Origin: CALXOJ01 sp034120015
GTDB lineage: Bacteria; Spirochaetota; Spirochaetia; JAFGXN01
Direction: 5' to 3'
DNA length: 64,000 nt
Assembly (NCBI GenBank): GCA_034120015.1
Contig: JAXEIF010000025.1
Location: forward strand, 106,327 to 170,326
Positions 35,283-43,995 of the stretch are shown here, in pieces. Every line of letters begins with the position of its first letter. Positions within the stretch are counted from its first letter, which is position 1. The notes below the pieces were generated by a model. The model was not told the origin of the DNA and did no database searches. It saw only the letters and a program-made list of their open reading frames with translations. The position numbers and the translations under genes are program-made.

Positions 35283-37016
35283 TCAGCGAAATTTGACGTT
35301 CATCAAAACCGGCGGTTCCGTTTCGAAATTCTCGGGATCGACCGAAAGTTCCGCATAAAAATCCTGCCGGGAGAAAAGCCCCTCTTCATCGCGAACAAAA
35401 CGACCGCGGTACAGCTGAGCCGGAACGGCTTCATCCCGGTCAAAGAGCTTCAGATAACCGGCTCCGATTTCACCGGCAATAAGATTGCCGTTTTCCGGTT
35501 GTTCGTCAAAAACACCGCCGAAGCCGTGTTGCCCGGCCGTCGGATCGATAGGCACCCACCCGAATCCCGGATAGCGGTATTCAATCCACGCGTGCGGAAC
35601 GCCTCTCCCGTCTCCTGTCAGCAGCCAGCCGGAAACGACGCGGGTTTCGACGCCGGCATTCCGAAGCACTTCGGCAAACAAAGCCGCAAAATCAAACGCA
35701 TCGCCGGCACGCGTTTCCGTCAACGATCCATCGAAACGCTCCTTTACCTGTTCCGCATTTCCCGCCGCAGACGCACCGCCGGCGGACGCTTCGGCACCGT
35801 TATCGACCGCGGCCTCTTCGGGCAGATTTAATGCCGGATTTTCGAACCGGAATTCGGTGTCAAAAATATCCCGCACTTTCGCAACAAACCCGGCAAGACT
35901 CCGTTTCCCCGAAACAAACTCCCCAACCGCGGATACAAACAGCCGCGGCACCCGTGCTGTTTGCGCCGGACGGCCGCAATCGGCAAAAAAACGATCCTCA
36001 ACAGCCTCAAAAGCAACGCCCTTCAGACGCACCTTCATTTCCAGCGTTTGCGAATCTTCGCCTTTTCCGTTCCACTCCGTAGGGAAAAAACGAAACTCGC
36101 GGTTGTCGATAATCCGCGGATTGCCGCCATGAAGCGCAAGCGGAACCTGCCGATAGTCGGCGGTAATCGTCGGCAGAACAAAAACCGCATCGGCGGAGCT
36201 CTCTCCGTTATAAACGGCTGAAACGGTCAGATCGGCCTGAATCTTCATTTCATCCCCGAAGTACATTTCTACGGGACCGTCCGCTGCCCGAAATGCAAAC
36301 GGCTGCGATTCGCCGTAGCGGGTAATGACTGTCACTGTTCCCCCGTCAAAAAACCCGTCGGGCATCGACAGGCGGATTTCTTCCCCACTCCACGACTGCA
36401 CATCATAAGCCGCTACCGTTGTCTGTTTTTCGTACGTCGCGGAAGTGAACACCAGCCGCTCTACTGCTCCCGGTTCTCCGAATGCGGTTCCTTTCAGAAC
36501 CGCATCCGCTCCGGCAACAGGCGCCCCCGGTTCCAAGCCGAAAACAGACGGCATTCTGTTTAAAAAGGTCGCCCCCTCTTCAACCCGTGGAATGGCCTTT
36601 TGTCCCGTAAACAGTTTTCCGTTACTGAAACCGTAACTGTTGCGAACCCGTACCACGCCGAATGAAACCTCTTCGGGAATTCTGATAATTATTTCGAAAC
36701 GGCTCCATTTTTCATATGCGCTGACGGGAACTTTGATATCGGAAATATAGACGGATGAAGTTCCCTTTTCGGGTCCGAAAAAAAGCCCGTGAATTGTCAG
36801 CTGCTCATCGGGCATCGCAACTTCCGGTGAAATCGAAAATACATAGGGAACATTACGATCAAAAACAGCAATCAGCAAAAAAACAAGAAACGAGACAAAC
36901 AGAAGAGAAAGAGAAATGACAACATTACGGGTCTTAAGAAACGCAAAATATTTTTTCCCCCGCTTCGAAAGTTTTTTGAACCCCGTAAATGCTTCTTTAA
37001 TTTTTTTAAAATTCAC
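35283..37016 (-). CDS. Membrane-anchored IPT/TIG and transglutaminase-like protein, Cys replaced by Ala
   Basis: 577 residues starting at a GTG. One membrane helix (about 31-52, VVISLSLLFVSFLVFLLIAVF) anchors a large periplasmic part. Two IPT/TIG-like Ig domains follow (about 58-140 and 155-240). The C-terminal transglutaminase/protease core has RAGDAFDFAALFAEVLRNAGVETRVVSGW, then VPHAWIEY and GWVPIDPTAG. The family consensus GxCxDFA reads GDAFDFA here, so the nucleophile Cys is Ala440 while His and Asp remain. It is probably a binding or structural protein rather than an enzyme. It is the third gene of an ECF sigma/anti-sigma operon, two bases after the anti-sigma gene, suggesting an envelope-stress role. 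Confidence 0.82.
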   Translation of the reverse strand: MNFKKIKEAFTGFKKLSKRGKKYFAFLKTRNVVISLSLLFVSFLVFLLIAVFDRNVPYVFSISPEVAMPDEQLTIHGLFFGPEKGTSSVYISDIKVPVSAYEKWSRFEIIIRIPEEVSFGVVRVRNSYGFSNGKLFTGQKAIPRVEEGATFLNRMPSVFGLEPGAPVAGADAVLKGTAFGEPGAVERLVFTSATYEKQTTVAAYDVQSWSGEEIRLSMPDGFFDGGTVTVITRYGESQPFAFRAADGPVEMYFGDEMKIQADLTVSAVYNGESSADAVFVLPTITADYRQVPLALHGGNPRIIDNREFRFFPTEWNGKGEDSQTLEMKVRLKGVAFEAVEDRFFADCGRPAQTARVPRLFVSAVGEFVSGKRSLAGFVAKVRDIFDTEFRFENPALNLPEEAAVDNGAEASAGGASAAGNAEQVKERFDGSLTETRAGDAFDFAALFAEVLRNAGVETRVVSGWLLTGDGRGVPHAWIEYRYPGFGWVPIDPTAGQHGFGGVFDEQPENGNLIAGEIGAGYLKLFDRDEAVPAQLYRGRFVRDEEGLFSRQDFYAELSVDPENFETEPPVLMNVKFR

Positions 37017-37018
37017 TG

Positions 37019-37498
37019 TCAGTAATCAACCGTTCTCAGATTACGCTGATCCGGCCGAAACACCGGTGTCGGAAACGGCTCTTTATCGGGAATTTCGGGA
37101 GCCGCTGTCCCGGTGGGGGCCGAAGCCATTATCGCCTGTCCGTCACGGCTTCCTCCGTTAAAAATTATAACGGAAAAGAAAATAAATGTAAACGCAAAAA
37201 GAATCAGAAAAAGAAAAACAGCCAGGCGCAAAACCGGGACTGAATGCATTTGGGACCGGAATGAACGACGAACGGCATTCGTTGGCTGCAATGCCCGGAT
37301 CCGATTGGCCAAAGCAATGACATCGGCAGAAGACGGCTCCTCTGCCGTCTGTCGCAGCGAACGGGAGAGAAGCCGGTACGAATCGGCCGTCTGTCGGCAT
37401 TGTCCGCATTCGTTTAAATGAGCTTCGACCAGACTCTTAATACGGCCTTCCGTTTCTCCGTCGCAATAAGCGGAAATGATGTCTTTACTTAAGCACAT
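37019..37498 (-). CDS. Zinc-finger anti-sigma factor (RseA/ZAS-type)
   Basis: 159 residues. The N-terminal ZAS-type motif is SLVEAHLNECGQCRQTADSY (HxxxCxxC, about residues 27-36), followed by a single membrane helix (about 87-112, RLAVFLFLILFAFTFIFFSVIIF) and a short periplasmic tail. Such proteins hold an ECF sigma factor at the membrane and release it on an envelope signal. It starts eight bases after the sigma gene. Confidence 0.85.
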   Translation of the reverse strand: MCLSKDIISAYCDGETEGRIKSLVEAHLNECGQCRQTADSYRLLSRSLRQTAEEPSSADVIALANRIRALQPTNAVRRSFRSQMHSVPVLRLAVFLFLILFAFTFIFFSVIIFNGGSRDGQAIMASAPTGTAAPEIPDKEPFPTPVFRPDQRNLRTVDY

Positions 37499-37506
37499 AA
37501 TACCCC

Positions 37507-38004
37507 CTATCCGTTCAAAAGTTCCGTCAGTTTTTCCCTTGCACGAAAAACACGGACTTTCACGTTCGACTCCGAAATCCGGAGAGTCTTGGCTATCTCC
37601 CTGTAATTCATATCGCCGAACTCTTTTAAAACAACCACTTCTTTGAGTTTATCGGGAAGTGCATCGACCGCCTCGCGAAACCGCTGCTCATCCTCGACGG
37701 CCGTATATAAATCTTCGGCCGACGGAGAATAAGCGCGATGAATCCGCTGCAGTTTTGACACCGCATTAAATTCATTTTTCCGCTTACGGTAGATATTAAG
37801 ACTCAGATTTTTGACAACACGAACCAGCCAGAAACGAACTTCTTCTTCCTTTAAAAAAGGAATTTTCCGTTCGAAAAGACGGATAAAAGCCTCCTGACAA
37901 ATTTCTTCGGCCGTCTCCCGATCGTGCACCACATTCATGGCCACCTTCAGTAATACCGGCAGAAATTCGGAATAGAGTCTTTCGTAATCAATCTGAATCC
38001 CCAT
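37507..38004 (-). CDS. ECF RNA polymerase sigma factor (sigma-24/RpoE type)
   Basis: 165 residues. Region 2 is at about 20-85 (RETAEEICQEAFIRLFERK, VRFWLVRVVKNLSLNIYRKRK) and region 4 at about 110-160 (LPDKLKEVVVLKEFGDMNYREIAKTLRISESNVKVRVFRAREKL). No regions 1 or 3. It pairs with the adjacent membrane anti-sigma. GAGG precedes the ATG. An autoregulatory AAC-type promoter was looked for upstream but no well-spaced match was found. Confidence 0.93.
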   Translation of the reverse strand: MGIQIDYERLYSEFLPVLLKVAMNVVHDRETAEEICQEAFIRLFERKIPFLKEEEVRFWLVRVVKNLSLNIYRKRKNEFNAVSKLQRIHRAYSPSAEDLYTAVEDEQRFREAVDALPDKLKEVVVLKEFGDMNYREIAKTLRISESNVKVRVFRAREKLTELLNG

Positions 38005-38054
38005 CTTTCTTCCTCAGATAAAATCCGTGTGTATCGAAAAAGTTACACTTTTCC

Positions 38055-39470
38055 TTATCTTTTTTCCCACAAAGTGGTTTCCGGGGTATCTTTTATCGAA
38101 ATACCTTCGGCCGCCAGTCTGTCGCGGATTTCATCGGCACGGGCAAAATCACGGGCTGCTTTTGCCGCACGCCGCTCAGACAAAAGAGCCTCGATACGGG
38201 CGGTTTCGGCGTCATCTGTCGAAGAACGGATTTCGGGCTGCAGTCCGGACAGGCCGAAACCGAGTACCTCATCCATCCGGTAAAGAGCGCTCAGCTTCCC
38301 GGCCGGAGAAACGGAATCGTCTTTCAACAATCCCCAGACCGAAGCCAGCGCTTTCGGTAAATTCAAATCGGATGCCGCATCGGCAAAAAAACGGTCGGTA
38401 TATGCTTTCCCGGAATCATCGGCAGCAACCGCACCGCCGGCTCCGGCTTTCAACGCCAAAACTTTCGCAAACAGTTTACGCCGTGCCTGAGCTGCCGACT
38501 TCAGTCCTTCGTACGAAAACTTCAGCTGACTGCGGTAGTGGGCGCCGAGACAGAAATAACGGTAATCAAGCGGGTCAAACCCTTCATCGATCAGCGTTTG
38601 AAGTGTCAGAAACGAACCGGAAGATTTTGACATTTTCCCTTTATCGAGAATCAGAAATTCGCCGTGAATCCAGTAATTGACCCACGTTTCGCCGGTAGCC
38701 GCCTCCGATTGGGCAATTTCGTTTGTATGATGAACGGGAATATGATCGATACCGCCGCAGTGAATATCGAAATGATTACCCAGATATTTCATGCTCATGG
38801 CCGAACATTCGATATGCCATCCGGGATACCCTTTCCCCCACGGAGAATCCCAAAGCATGGCGTGATTTTCGTATTTTGAATTGGTAAACCACAAAACGAA
38901 ATCGTGCGGGTTGCGTTTGTTTTCATCGACCACGATACGCGCTCCCGCCTGCAAATCCTGAGCATCAAGCCGCGCCAGCCGCCCGTAAGCGGGAAAACGG
39001 TCGATACTGAAATAGATATTGCCTCCGGCTTCGTACGTATACCCCTTTTCTTCGAGCGTCCGTATTAAGGCAATCATATCATCGATGTGCGCAGTTGCTT
39101 TACATGAAATTGTCGGCCGCAAAATATTGAGTCGATCGGTATCGTTAAAAAAAGCTTTTGTGTAGAATTCGGCAATTTCCCAAACCGACTGCTTTTTCTC
39201 CCGAGAACTTTTGAGCATCTTATCTTCGCCGTCGTCGGCATCACCGGTCAGATGCCCCACGTCGGTAATATTCATCACATGACGAACCTCGTAACCGCAG
39301 GCCAGGAAAAGGCGTTTGAGCAGATCTTCGAAAATATATGTGCGCAAATTGCCGATATGAGCGTAATTATAAACCGTCGGTCCGCAGGCGTACATACCGA
39401 CCGCTTCTTTACGAATCGGCGTAAAAATTTCCGTCTTTCTCGACATCGAATTGTACAGCTGAATCTCCAT
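38055..39470 (-). CDS. cysS: Cysteinyl-tRNA synthetase
   Basis: 471 residues. The N-terminal MEIQLYNSMSRKTEIFTP leads to the zinc-coordinating CGPTVYNYAHIGN (HIGH as AHIG). Further zinc ligands lie in GWHIECSAMSMKYLG and FDIHCGGIDHIPVHHTNE, and KMSKS is LDKGKMSKSSGSF. The length is normal. GGAGG precedes the ATG. It is divergent from murB, the two starts being about 50 bases apart. Confidence 0.97.
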   Translation of the reverse strand: MEIQLYNSMSRKTEIFTPIRKEAVGMYACGPTVYNYAHIGNLRTYIFEDLLKRLFLACGYEVRHVMNITDVGHLTGDADDGEDKMLKSSREKKQSVWEIAEFYTKAFFNDTDRLNILRPTISCKATAHIDDMIALIRTLEEKGYTYEAGGNIYFSIDRFPAYGRLARLDAQDLQAGARIVVDENKRNPHDFVLWFTNSKYENHAMLWDSPWGKGYPGWHIECSAMSMKYLGNHFDIHCGGIDHIPVHHTNEIAQSEAATGETWVNYWIHGEFLILDKGKMSKSSGSFLTLQTLIDEGFDPLDYRYFCLGAHYRSQLKFSYEGLKSAAQARRKLFAKVLALKAGAGGAVAADDSGKAYTDRFFADAASDLNLPKALASVWGLLKDDSVSPAGKLSALYRMDEVLGFGLSGLQPEIRSSTDDAETARIEALLSERRAAKAARDFARADEIRDRLAAEGISIKDTPETTLWEKR

Positions 39471-39510
39471 TTTGACCTCCGTAATAATAGAAAAAATGCG
39501 GGAAATCGAT

Positions 39511-39516
39511 TATACT
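39511..39516 (+). promoter_or_regulatory. Candidate murB -10 box giving a leaderless transcript
   Basis: TATACT lies exactly six bases before the ATG at 39523; a weak TAGAAA 17 bases upstream (39488-39493) could be the -35. No Shine-Dalgarno sequence precedes this ATG or the in-frame ATG at 39496. Confidence 0.38.
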
Positions 39517-39522
39517 GATTCT

Positions 39523-40440
39523 ATGAATAATGTACGGGAAATCGCAAAAAAAATCAACGATATCGAAACAATTACCGATGCTCCGATGAAGAACCGGACA
39601 ACCTTTCGAACGGGCGGTTCTGCCGATCTGCTGATTCTTCCGGCCGATACCGAAGAACTGCAAACCGTACTGCGGCTTTTATCGCAGCTGCAGTCGCCTT
39701 TCTTTCTTCTCGGCGGCGGCGCCAACCTGCTGATCAGCGATGACGGCATCCGCGAGCCGGTGATTTCCCTCGAAAAAATGAACCGTATTACGGTCGACGG
39801 CTGCCGTATCCGCGCGGAAGCGGGCGCCTCCGTCGAAGCAGTCTGCACCGCGGCTCTCGAGAACAGTCTGAGCGGTATCGAATTTCTCTACCGCCTGCCG
39901 GGGTCGGTCGGCGGGGCGGTACGGATGAACGCCCGATGCTACGACCGCAGTATCTGCGAGATCCTTGACGAAATCGCCTATTTTAACGGCAGCGGAGAAT
40001 CGTTGCGGCGAACGCCGGCCGACGGAGGGTTCGGCTACAAGCAGTCGCCGTTCCAGGACAACGGAACGGTGGTAACGGCGGCCGTTTTCCGTCTGCAAAA
40101 AGGACTTCCGCCGCAAATCGAAGCCGAAATGAAAGCGAACGAAAGCGACCGTGAGCAGAAAGGCCACTTCCGCTACCCGTGCGCCGGCAGTATTTTTAAA
40201 AACGACCGCCGCTTCGGTCAACCGTCCGGCGTTCTGATTGACAAAGCCGGACTGCGTGGTTTACGCAACGGAAATGCACAGGTAGCCCCCTACCACGGCA
40301 ATATTATCATCAACACGGGGAATGCCACTTCGAAACAAATCCGCAGCCTGATAGAAACCGTCCGGGAACGCGTTTTTGCCGACAGCGGCTGTCTGATGGA
40401 ACCGGAAATCATTTTTGCCGGCGACTGGTCACAATACTGA
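39523..40440 (+). CDS. murB: UDP-N-acetylenolpyruvoylglucosamine reductase (MurB)
   Basis: 305 residues from the ATG at 39523; in-frame ATGs exist at 39472 and 39496 but add a tail unlike the family. The FAD-binding signatures are MKNRTTFRTGGSADLLILP and LLGGGANLLISDDG. The substrate and active-site region is YPCAGSIFKN, then GLRGLRNGNAQVAPYHGNIIINTGNA and the C-terminal MEPEIIF. It makes UDP-MurNAc from the enolpyruvyl sugar, NADPH-dependent, at the start of peptidoglycan synthesis. Confidence 0.94.
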   Translation: MNNVREIAKKINDIETITDAPMKNRTTFRTGGSADLLILPADTEELQTVLRLLSQLQSPFFLLGGGANLLISDDGIREPVISLEKMNRITVDGCRIRAEAGASVEAVCTAALENSLSGIEFLYRLPGSVGGAVRMNARCYDRSICEILDEIAYFNGSGESLRRTPADGGFGYKQSPFQDNGTVVTAAVFRLQKGLPPQIEAEMKANESDREQKGHFRYPCAGSIFKNDRRFGQPSGVLIDKAGLRGLRNGNAQVAPYHGNIIINTGNATSKQIRSLIETVRERVFADSGCLMEPEIIFAGDWSQY

Positions 40441-40463
40441 TCTGCCCAAACCTGATTTTTTTC

Positions 40464-40492
40464 TTGACAAAACGGAATTTCGGATATATTAT
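40464..40492 (+). promoter_or_regulatory. Strong promoter of the tetR-oxidoreductase operon
   Basis: -35 TTGACA (40464-40469), 17-base spacer, -10 TATTAT (40487-40492), 44 bases before the TetR ATG. It is one of the best consensus matches in the window. Confidence 0.8.
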
Positions 40493-40502
40493 ATTTTACA
40501 AT

Positions 40503-40520
40503 ACATAACAAACGATATGT
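40503..40520 (+). promoter_or_regulatory. Candidate TetR operator
   Basis: Inverted repeat ACATA-N8-TATGT placed just after the predicted transcription start and before the TetR gene. The half-sites are short, so this is tentative. Confidence 0.3.
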
Positions 40521-40536
40521 TTCAAGGGGAGACTTC

Positions 40537-41103
40537 ATGCCGCCGAAACCGAAAATTGCAAAAGAAGATATTGCCGCCTGCGCCCTCAACATCATCCGCC
40601 GGAACGGAATCGGTGCACTGACCGCAAAAGCGGTGGCCGCGGAAATGAAATGCTCGACACAGCCGATTTTCTGGTATTACTCCGGTATGAAAGAACTGAA
40701 AGAAGATGTTTATAAAGAAGCAATCGCACTTTTTGATGCCGGGCTGAAAGTTCGCATCGAAGGTGTTTCTCCCTATAAATCGATAGGTCTGAACTATATC
40801 CGCTTTGCCGCAGAAGAAAAAGAGTGTTTCAAATGGCTTTTTATGAGCGGCAACAGCAACGATCGGGATATTCTGTCGTCACACGCGGAAATTCCTTATG
40901 TTTTGGATGTTCTGGAGAAGACCGAAAATATCACGGGAAGCCAGGCCCGTGCAGTCTTTGAAGAAATGTGGATGCTGGTTCACGGAATCGCCACCATGAT
41001 TGCAACCGAAACAGCACAATTTTCCGAAGACAAAATTCAGCAAATGCTGACCGATGTCTATCGCGGTTTGATCACAAATCTGAGCCTGGCTCGGAAAAAA
41101 TAA
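40537..41103 (+). CDS. TetR/AcrR family transcriptional regulator
   Basis: 188 residues. The N-terminal HTH (about 8-55) reads KEDIAACALNIIRRNGIGALTAKAVAAEMKCSTQPIFWYYSGMKEL, typical of TetR. The C-terminal ligand domain is helical and has no recognised specificity. It is the first gene of a three-gene plus-strand unit, ten bases before the oxidoreductase, and very likely autoregulates the strong promoter in front of it. AGGGGAG precedes the ATG. Confidence 0.9.
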   Translation: MPPKPKIAKEDIAACALNIIRRNGIGALTAKAVAAEMKCSTQPIFWYYSGMKELKEDVYKEAIALFDAGLKVRIEGVSPYKSIGLNYIRFAAEEKECFKWLFMSGNSNDRDILSSHAEIPYVLDVLEKTENITGSQARAVFEEMWMLVHGIATMIATETAQFSEDKIQQMLTDVYRGLITNLSLARKK

Positions 41104-41113
41104 GGAGAAAAAG

Positions 41114-42640
41114 ATGAAAAAATACGATGCTGTCGTCATCGGAGCGGGAAACGGCGGTTTGGCCGCAACGATTCGCCTGCTGCAGGGGGGCGCCCGGGTC
41201 TTACTGGTAGAAAAACACAATCTGCCGGGAGGGTTCGCTACCAGCTTTAAACGGGGCCGATTCGAATTCGAAGCCTCTCTTCACGAACTTAATGATTTCG
41301 GCACAAAAGACAATGCCGGCGATGTCCGTGAGCTTTTCGACCAACTCGGTGTCACCGACAAAATCGAATGGCTGCAAATTCCCGATGCTTACCGGGTCAT
41401 TTCCCGCGAAGAAAAAATCGATGCTCTGATGCCTTTCGGAATCGAGGCTTTCATCGCGCAGATGGAAAAATATGTTCCGGGAAGCCGTCCGTCGATGGAA
41501 AAATTTTTCAGTCTGGCAGAAACCATTCGTTCCGCTCAGACCTACACCAATTCCGTCAACGGGAAAGCCGATCCGAAAATTATGCTGAACCGCTACAGCA
41601 ATTTCGTCCGGTGCGGTTCCTATTCCGTCAACGAAGTTCTGAAAAGCCTGAAAATGCCGAAACGGGCACGCGATATTCTAAACGCCTACTGGTGCTACCT
41701 CGGTGCCCATTGCGACGATCTGAGCTTTATTCATTACGCCTCGATGGTCATCCGCTATATTTCCCGTGGTGCCGCCATGCCGAAAAGCCGCTCTCACGAA
41801 ATTTCGCTGGCTTTTGTCGAAAGAATTCGGGAACTGGGCGGCGACATTCTGTTCAATACGGAGGCCGTTAAAATTATGACCGATGCCGAAGACGGCGGGG
41901 TCTGCGGCGTGATTCTCGATGACGGAACGGAAATCAAAACACGTCATGTCATCGCCAACTGTGCCCCTCACCTGGTTTACGGGAAAATGATGGATCGCGT
42001 TCCCGGCGAAGTCATCAAAGCAACCAACGCCCGTAAATTTGCCGGCCGCGGCTACTCCCTCTTTCTCGGTCTCGACAAATCACCCGACGAGCTGGGAATC
42101 GAAAATCACAACTATTTTCTTTACGATACAATGGATACCGTCAAACAGTACAATCTGATGAAATCCATCCGGACAAACGAAGTGCAGGCGACGGTCTGTC
42201 TCAACCGCGCTTACCCCGAATGCTCGCCGGAAGGAACGACGATGATGTATTTCACGACACTCTACATGGAAGATGACTGGGGCAACGTCAAACCGGAAGA
42301 TTATTTCAAAACGAAAGAATATACCGCCGAAAGAATGATTCGCCGGTTCGAGGAAGATCTCAACACCAATCTGCGTGACCACATCGAAGAGATTTCGATA
42401 GCCACGCCGATGACATACGCCCGCTACTGCGGTCATCCCCAAGGCGTTATTTACGGATATGAATCCCAATATTGGGACGGTCTGACACCGCGGCTCCAAA
42501 TGATGAATGAGGATTACCATATTCGCGGTCTTCGCTTTGCGGGCGGTTATTCAATGCGGCTGTCCGGATATTCGAGTGCCTATTTTTCGGGTGACATTAC
42601 GGGTCGACAAACCGTCGGCGACATCAAAAGAGAGGGTTAA
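41114..42640 (+). CDS. FAD-dependent oxidoreductase, CrtI/phytoene-desaturase-like
   Basis: 508 residues. The N-terminal dinucleotide-binding motif is DAVVIGAGNGGLAATIRLLQGGARVLLVEKHNLPGGFATSF, characteristic of the phytoene dehydrogenase/retinol saturase superfamily. A C-terminal FAD segment (IRGLRFAGGYSMRLSGYSSAYFSG) closes the site. It is probably a soluble or peripheral redox enzyme acting on a lipid or isoprenoid-like substrate; no carotenoid genes are nearby, so carotenoid synthesis is not implied. It is four bases before the ferredoxin reductase gene, its likely electron partner. Confidence 0.85.
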   Translation: MKKYDAVVIGAGNGGLAATIRLLQGGARVLLVEKHNLPGGFATSFKRGRFEFEASLHELNDFGTKDNAGDVRELFDQLGVTDKIEWLQIPDAYRVISREEKIDALMPFGIEAFIAQMEKYVPGSRPSMEKFFSLAETIRSAQTYTNSVNGKADPKIMLNRYSNFVRCGSYSVNEVLKSLKMPKRARDILNAYWCYLGAHCDDLSFIHYASMVIRYISRGAAMPKSRSHEISLAFVERIRELGGDILFNTEAVKIMTDAEDGGVCGVILDDGTEIKTRHVIANCAPHLVYGKMMDRVPGEVIKATNARKFAGRGYSLFLGLDKSPDELGIENHNYFLYDTMDTVKQYNLMKSIRTNEVQATVCLNRAYPECSPEGTTMMYFTTLYMEDDWGNVKPEDYFKTKEYTAERMIRRFEEDLNTNLRDHIEEISIATPMTYARYCGHPQGVIYGYESQYWDGLTPRLQMMNEDYHIRGLRFAGGYSMRLSGYSSAYFSGDITGRQTVGDIKREG

Positions 42641-42643
42641 AAG

Positions 42644-43789
42644 ATGGATTTTCAATTTAAACGTCAGATTTTCGGCTTTATGGATTTACTGCGGTTTAAA
42701 AACATGGTCAAAGTCCGCCGCAAACATCTTGCCGCCGGATCGGACCGGGCTCTGCCGCATTCTTACAAAGTTAACGAAACGGCCAAAATCCTTCATCCGG
42801 GTTACCAAAACGCGAAACTGGTTCGTGTCGAACAAAATTCGGCCGATACGAAAACGTATGTTTTGGAAACGGAACAGCCGTTTTATTTCCGTGCCGGTCA
42901 GTACGCCACCCTCGGATGCCGTATCGGCGACAGCGAAGTCGCCAGACCGTACGCGATTTCTTCGTCTCCGAAAGCCGCTTTAAACAAAACGGTAGCCTTT
43001 ACGGTCAAAAAATGCGGCTTCTTCAGCGGTTATCTGTTTGACAACGCCAAACCCGGCGACCGCTTCGTTGTGGGCGATCCGTCCGGAACGTTTCATTACG
43101 AAGGAATTAAAGACAGCCGCCGGGTTTTGGGACTCGCCGGCGGAAGCGGCATCACTCCGTTTTACAGCATGGCTCAGGCCGTTGCCGACGGAACCGAAGA
43201 TTTCGAACTGACAATCCTTTACGGTGCCAAAACCGAAGCCGATTTGGTTTTCAAAGCCGAACTGGACGCACTGAAGAGTCCGAAAATCAAAGTGGTTTAC
43301 GTTCTCAGCGACGAAACAAAAGAGGGTTACGAACACGGATTTTTGAGCGCCGACCTCATCCGCAAATACATCCCGGGTGATTTTACAGTGATGATGTGCG
43401 GTCCCGAGGCGATGTATGCGTTTCTGGCCAAAGAGCTGCGGGCGTTCAATCTGCCGCCGCGCCGCATCAAAAAAGAGGCGAATTGTATCGGCAACAGAGA
43501 CGTCAAAGACGCCGTCTTCAATCTAACGGTTCACATCGGTGACAAAGAGTTTACAATTCCGGCATCCGCAAACGAAACACTGCTGACCTCCATGGAACGG
43601 GCCGGACTGCGTGTTCCGTCCAAATGCCGTGCCGGAGGCTGCGGGTTCTGTCACAGCAAACTGGTTACGGGGCAGTTTACGATTGCCGGAAACGATAAAC
43701 GGCGGCTGGCCGACTCCCGATTCGGCTACATTCATCCGTGCTGCACCTACCCCGATTCCGATACGGAAATGATTGTTCCGAAAGCATAA
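42644..43789 (+). CDS. Ferredoxin reductase-like flavoprotein with C-terminal [2Fe-2S] domain
   Basis: 381 residues. The FAD domain (about 55-155) shows RPYAISSSP, the NAD(P) domain (about 160-270) GLAGGSGITPFYSMA and MMCGPEAMYAFL. The C-terminal plant-type [2Fe-2S] domain (about 295-381) has CRAGGCGFC, with the fourth cysteine in YIHPCCTYP. This layout passes electrons from NAD(P)H through FAD to the iron-sulphur cluster, presumably to the preceding CrtI-like enzyme. A strong terminator follows, ending the operon. Confidence 0.88.
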   Translation: MDFQFKRQIFGFMDLLRFKNMVKVRRKHLAAGSDRALPHSYKVNETAKILHPGYQNAKLVRVEQNSADTKTYVLETEQPFYFRAGQYATLGCRIGDSEVARPYAISSSPKAALNKTVAFTVKKCGFFSGYLFDNAKPGDRFVVGDPSGTFHYEGIKDSRRVLGLAGGSGITPFYSMAQAVADGTEDFELTILYGAKTEADLVFKAELDALKSPKIKVVYVLSDETKEGYEHGFLSADLIRKYIPGDFTVMMCGPEAMYAFLAKELRAFNLPPRRIKKEANCIGNRDVKDAVFNLTVHIGDKEFTIPASANETLLTSMERAGLRVPSKCRAGGCGFCHSKLVTGQFTIAGNDKRRLADSRFGYIHPCCTYPDSDTEMIVPKA

Positions 43790-43818
43790 CCTGTCCGGCT
43801 GCTTCGAACCAAATCAGG

Positions 43819-43850
43819 GATACCCGATGCTCGGCATCGGGTATCTTTTT
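43819..43850 (+). terminator. Terminator of the tetR-oxidoreductase operon
   Basis: Perfect 12-base stem GATACCCGATGC/GCATCGGGTATC (43819-43830 with 43834-43845), TCG loop, then TTTTT. Confidence 0.93.
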
Positions 43851-43937
43851 CCGTTTCCGCTTACGGGGAGGGTAAACCGTATCCGAAACGGCGCCGTACG
43901 ACAGCTGCAGCAGGCCGCAAATTCCGAAAAGCGACAA

Positions 43938-43966
43938 TGGACAACCGCAAAATTCCGTGGTAAAAT
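43938..43966 (+). promoter_or_regulatory. Promoter of the SH3 lipoprotein gene
   Basis: -35 TGGACA (43938-43943), 17-base spacer, -10 TAAAAT (43961-43966), about 29 bases before the ATG. Confidence 0.62.
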
Positions 43967-43995
43967 AAAGCATCTTTTTCATAAGGAAGTAACAT

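Noticed and set aside
38005..38054. Autoregulatory ECF promoter of the sigma gene
   Set aside because: An AAC-type -35 (GTAACTT) and TCTGA are present but about 21 bases apart, too far for the usual 16-17.
39472..39477. TTGACC as the -35 of murB
   Set aside because: It is 33 bases from the TATACT box, far beyond usable spacing, and mainly reflects the cysS ribosome-site region on the other strand.
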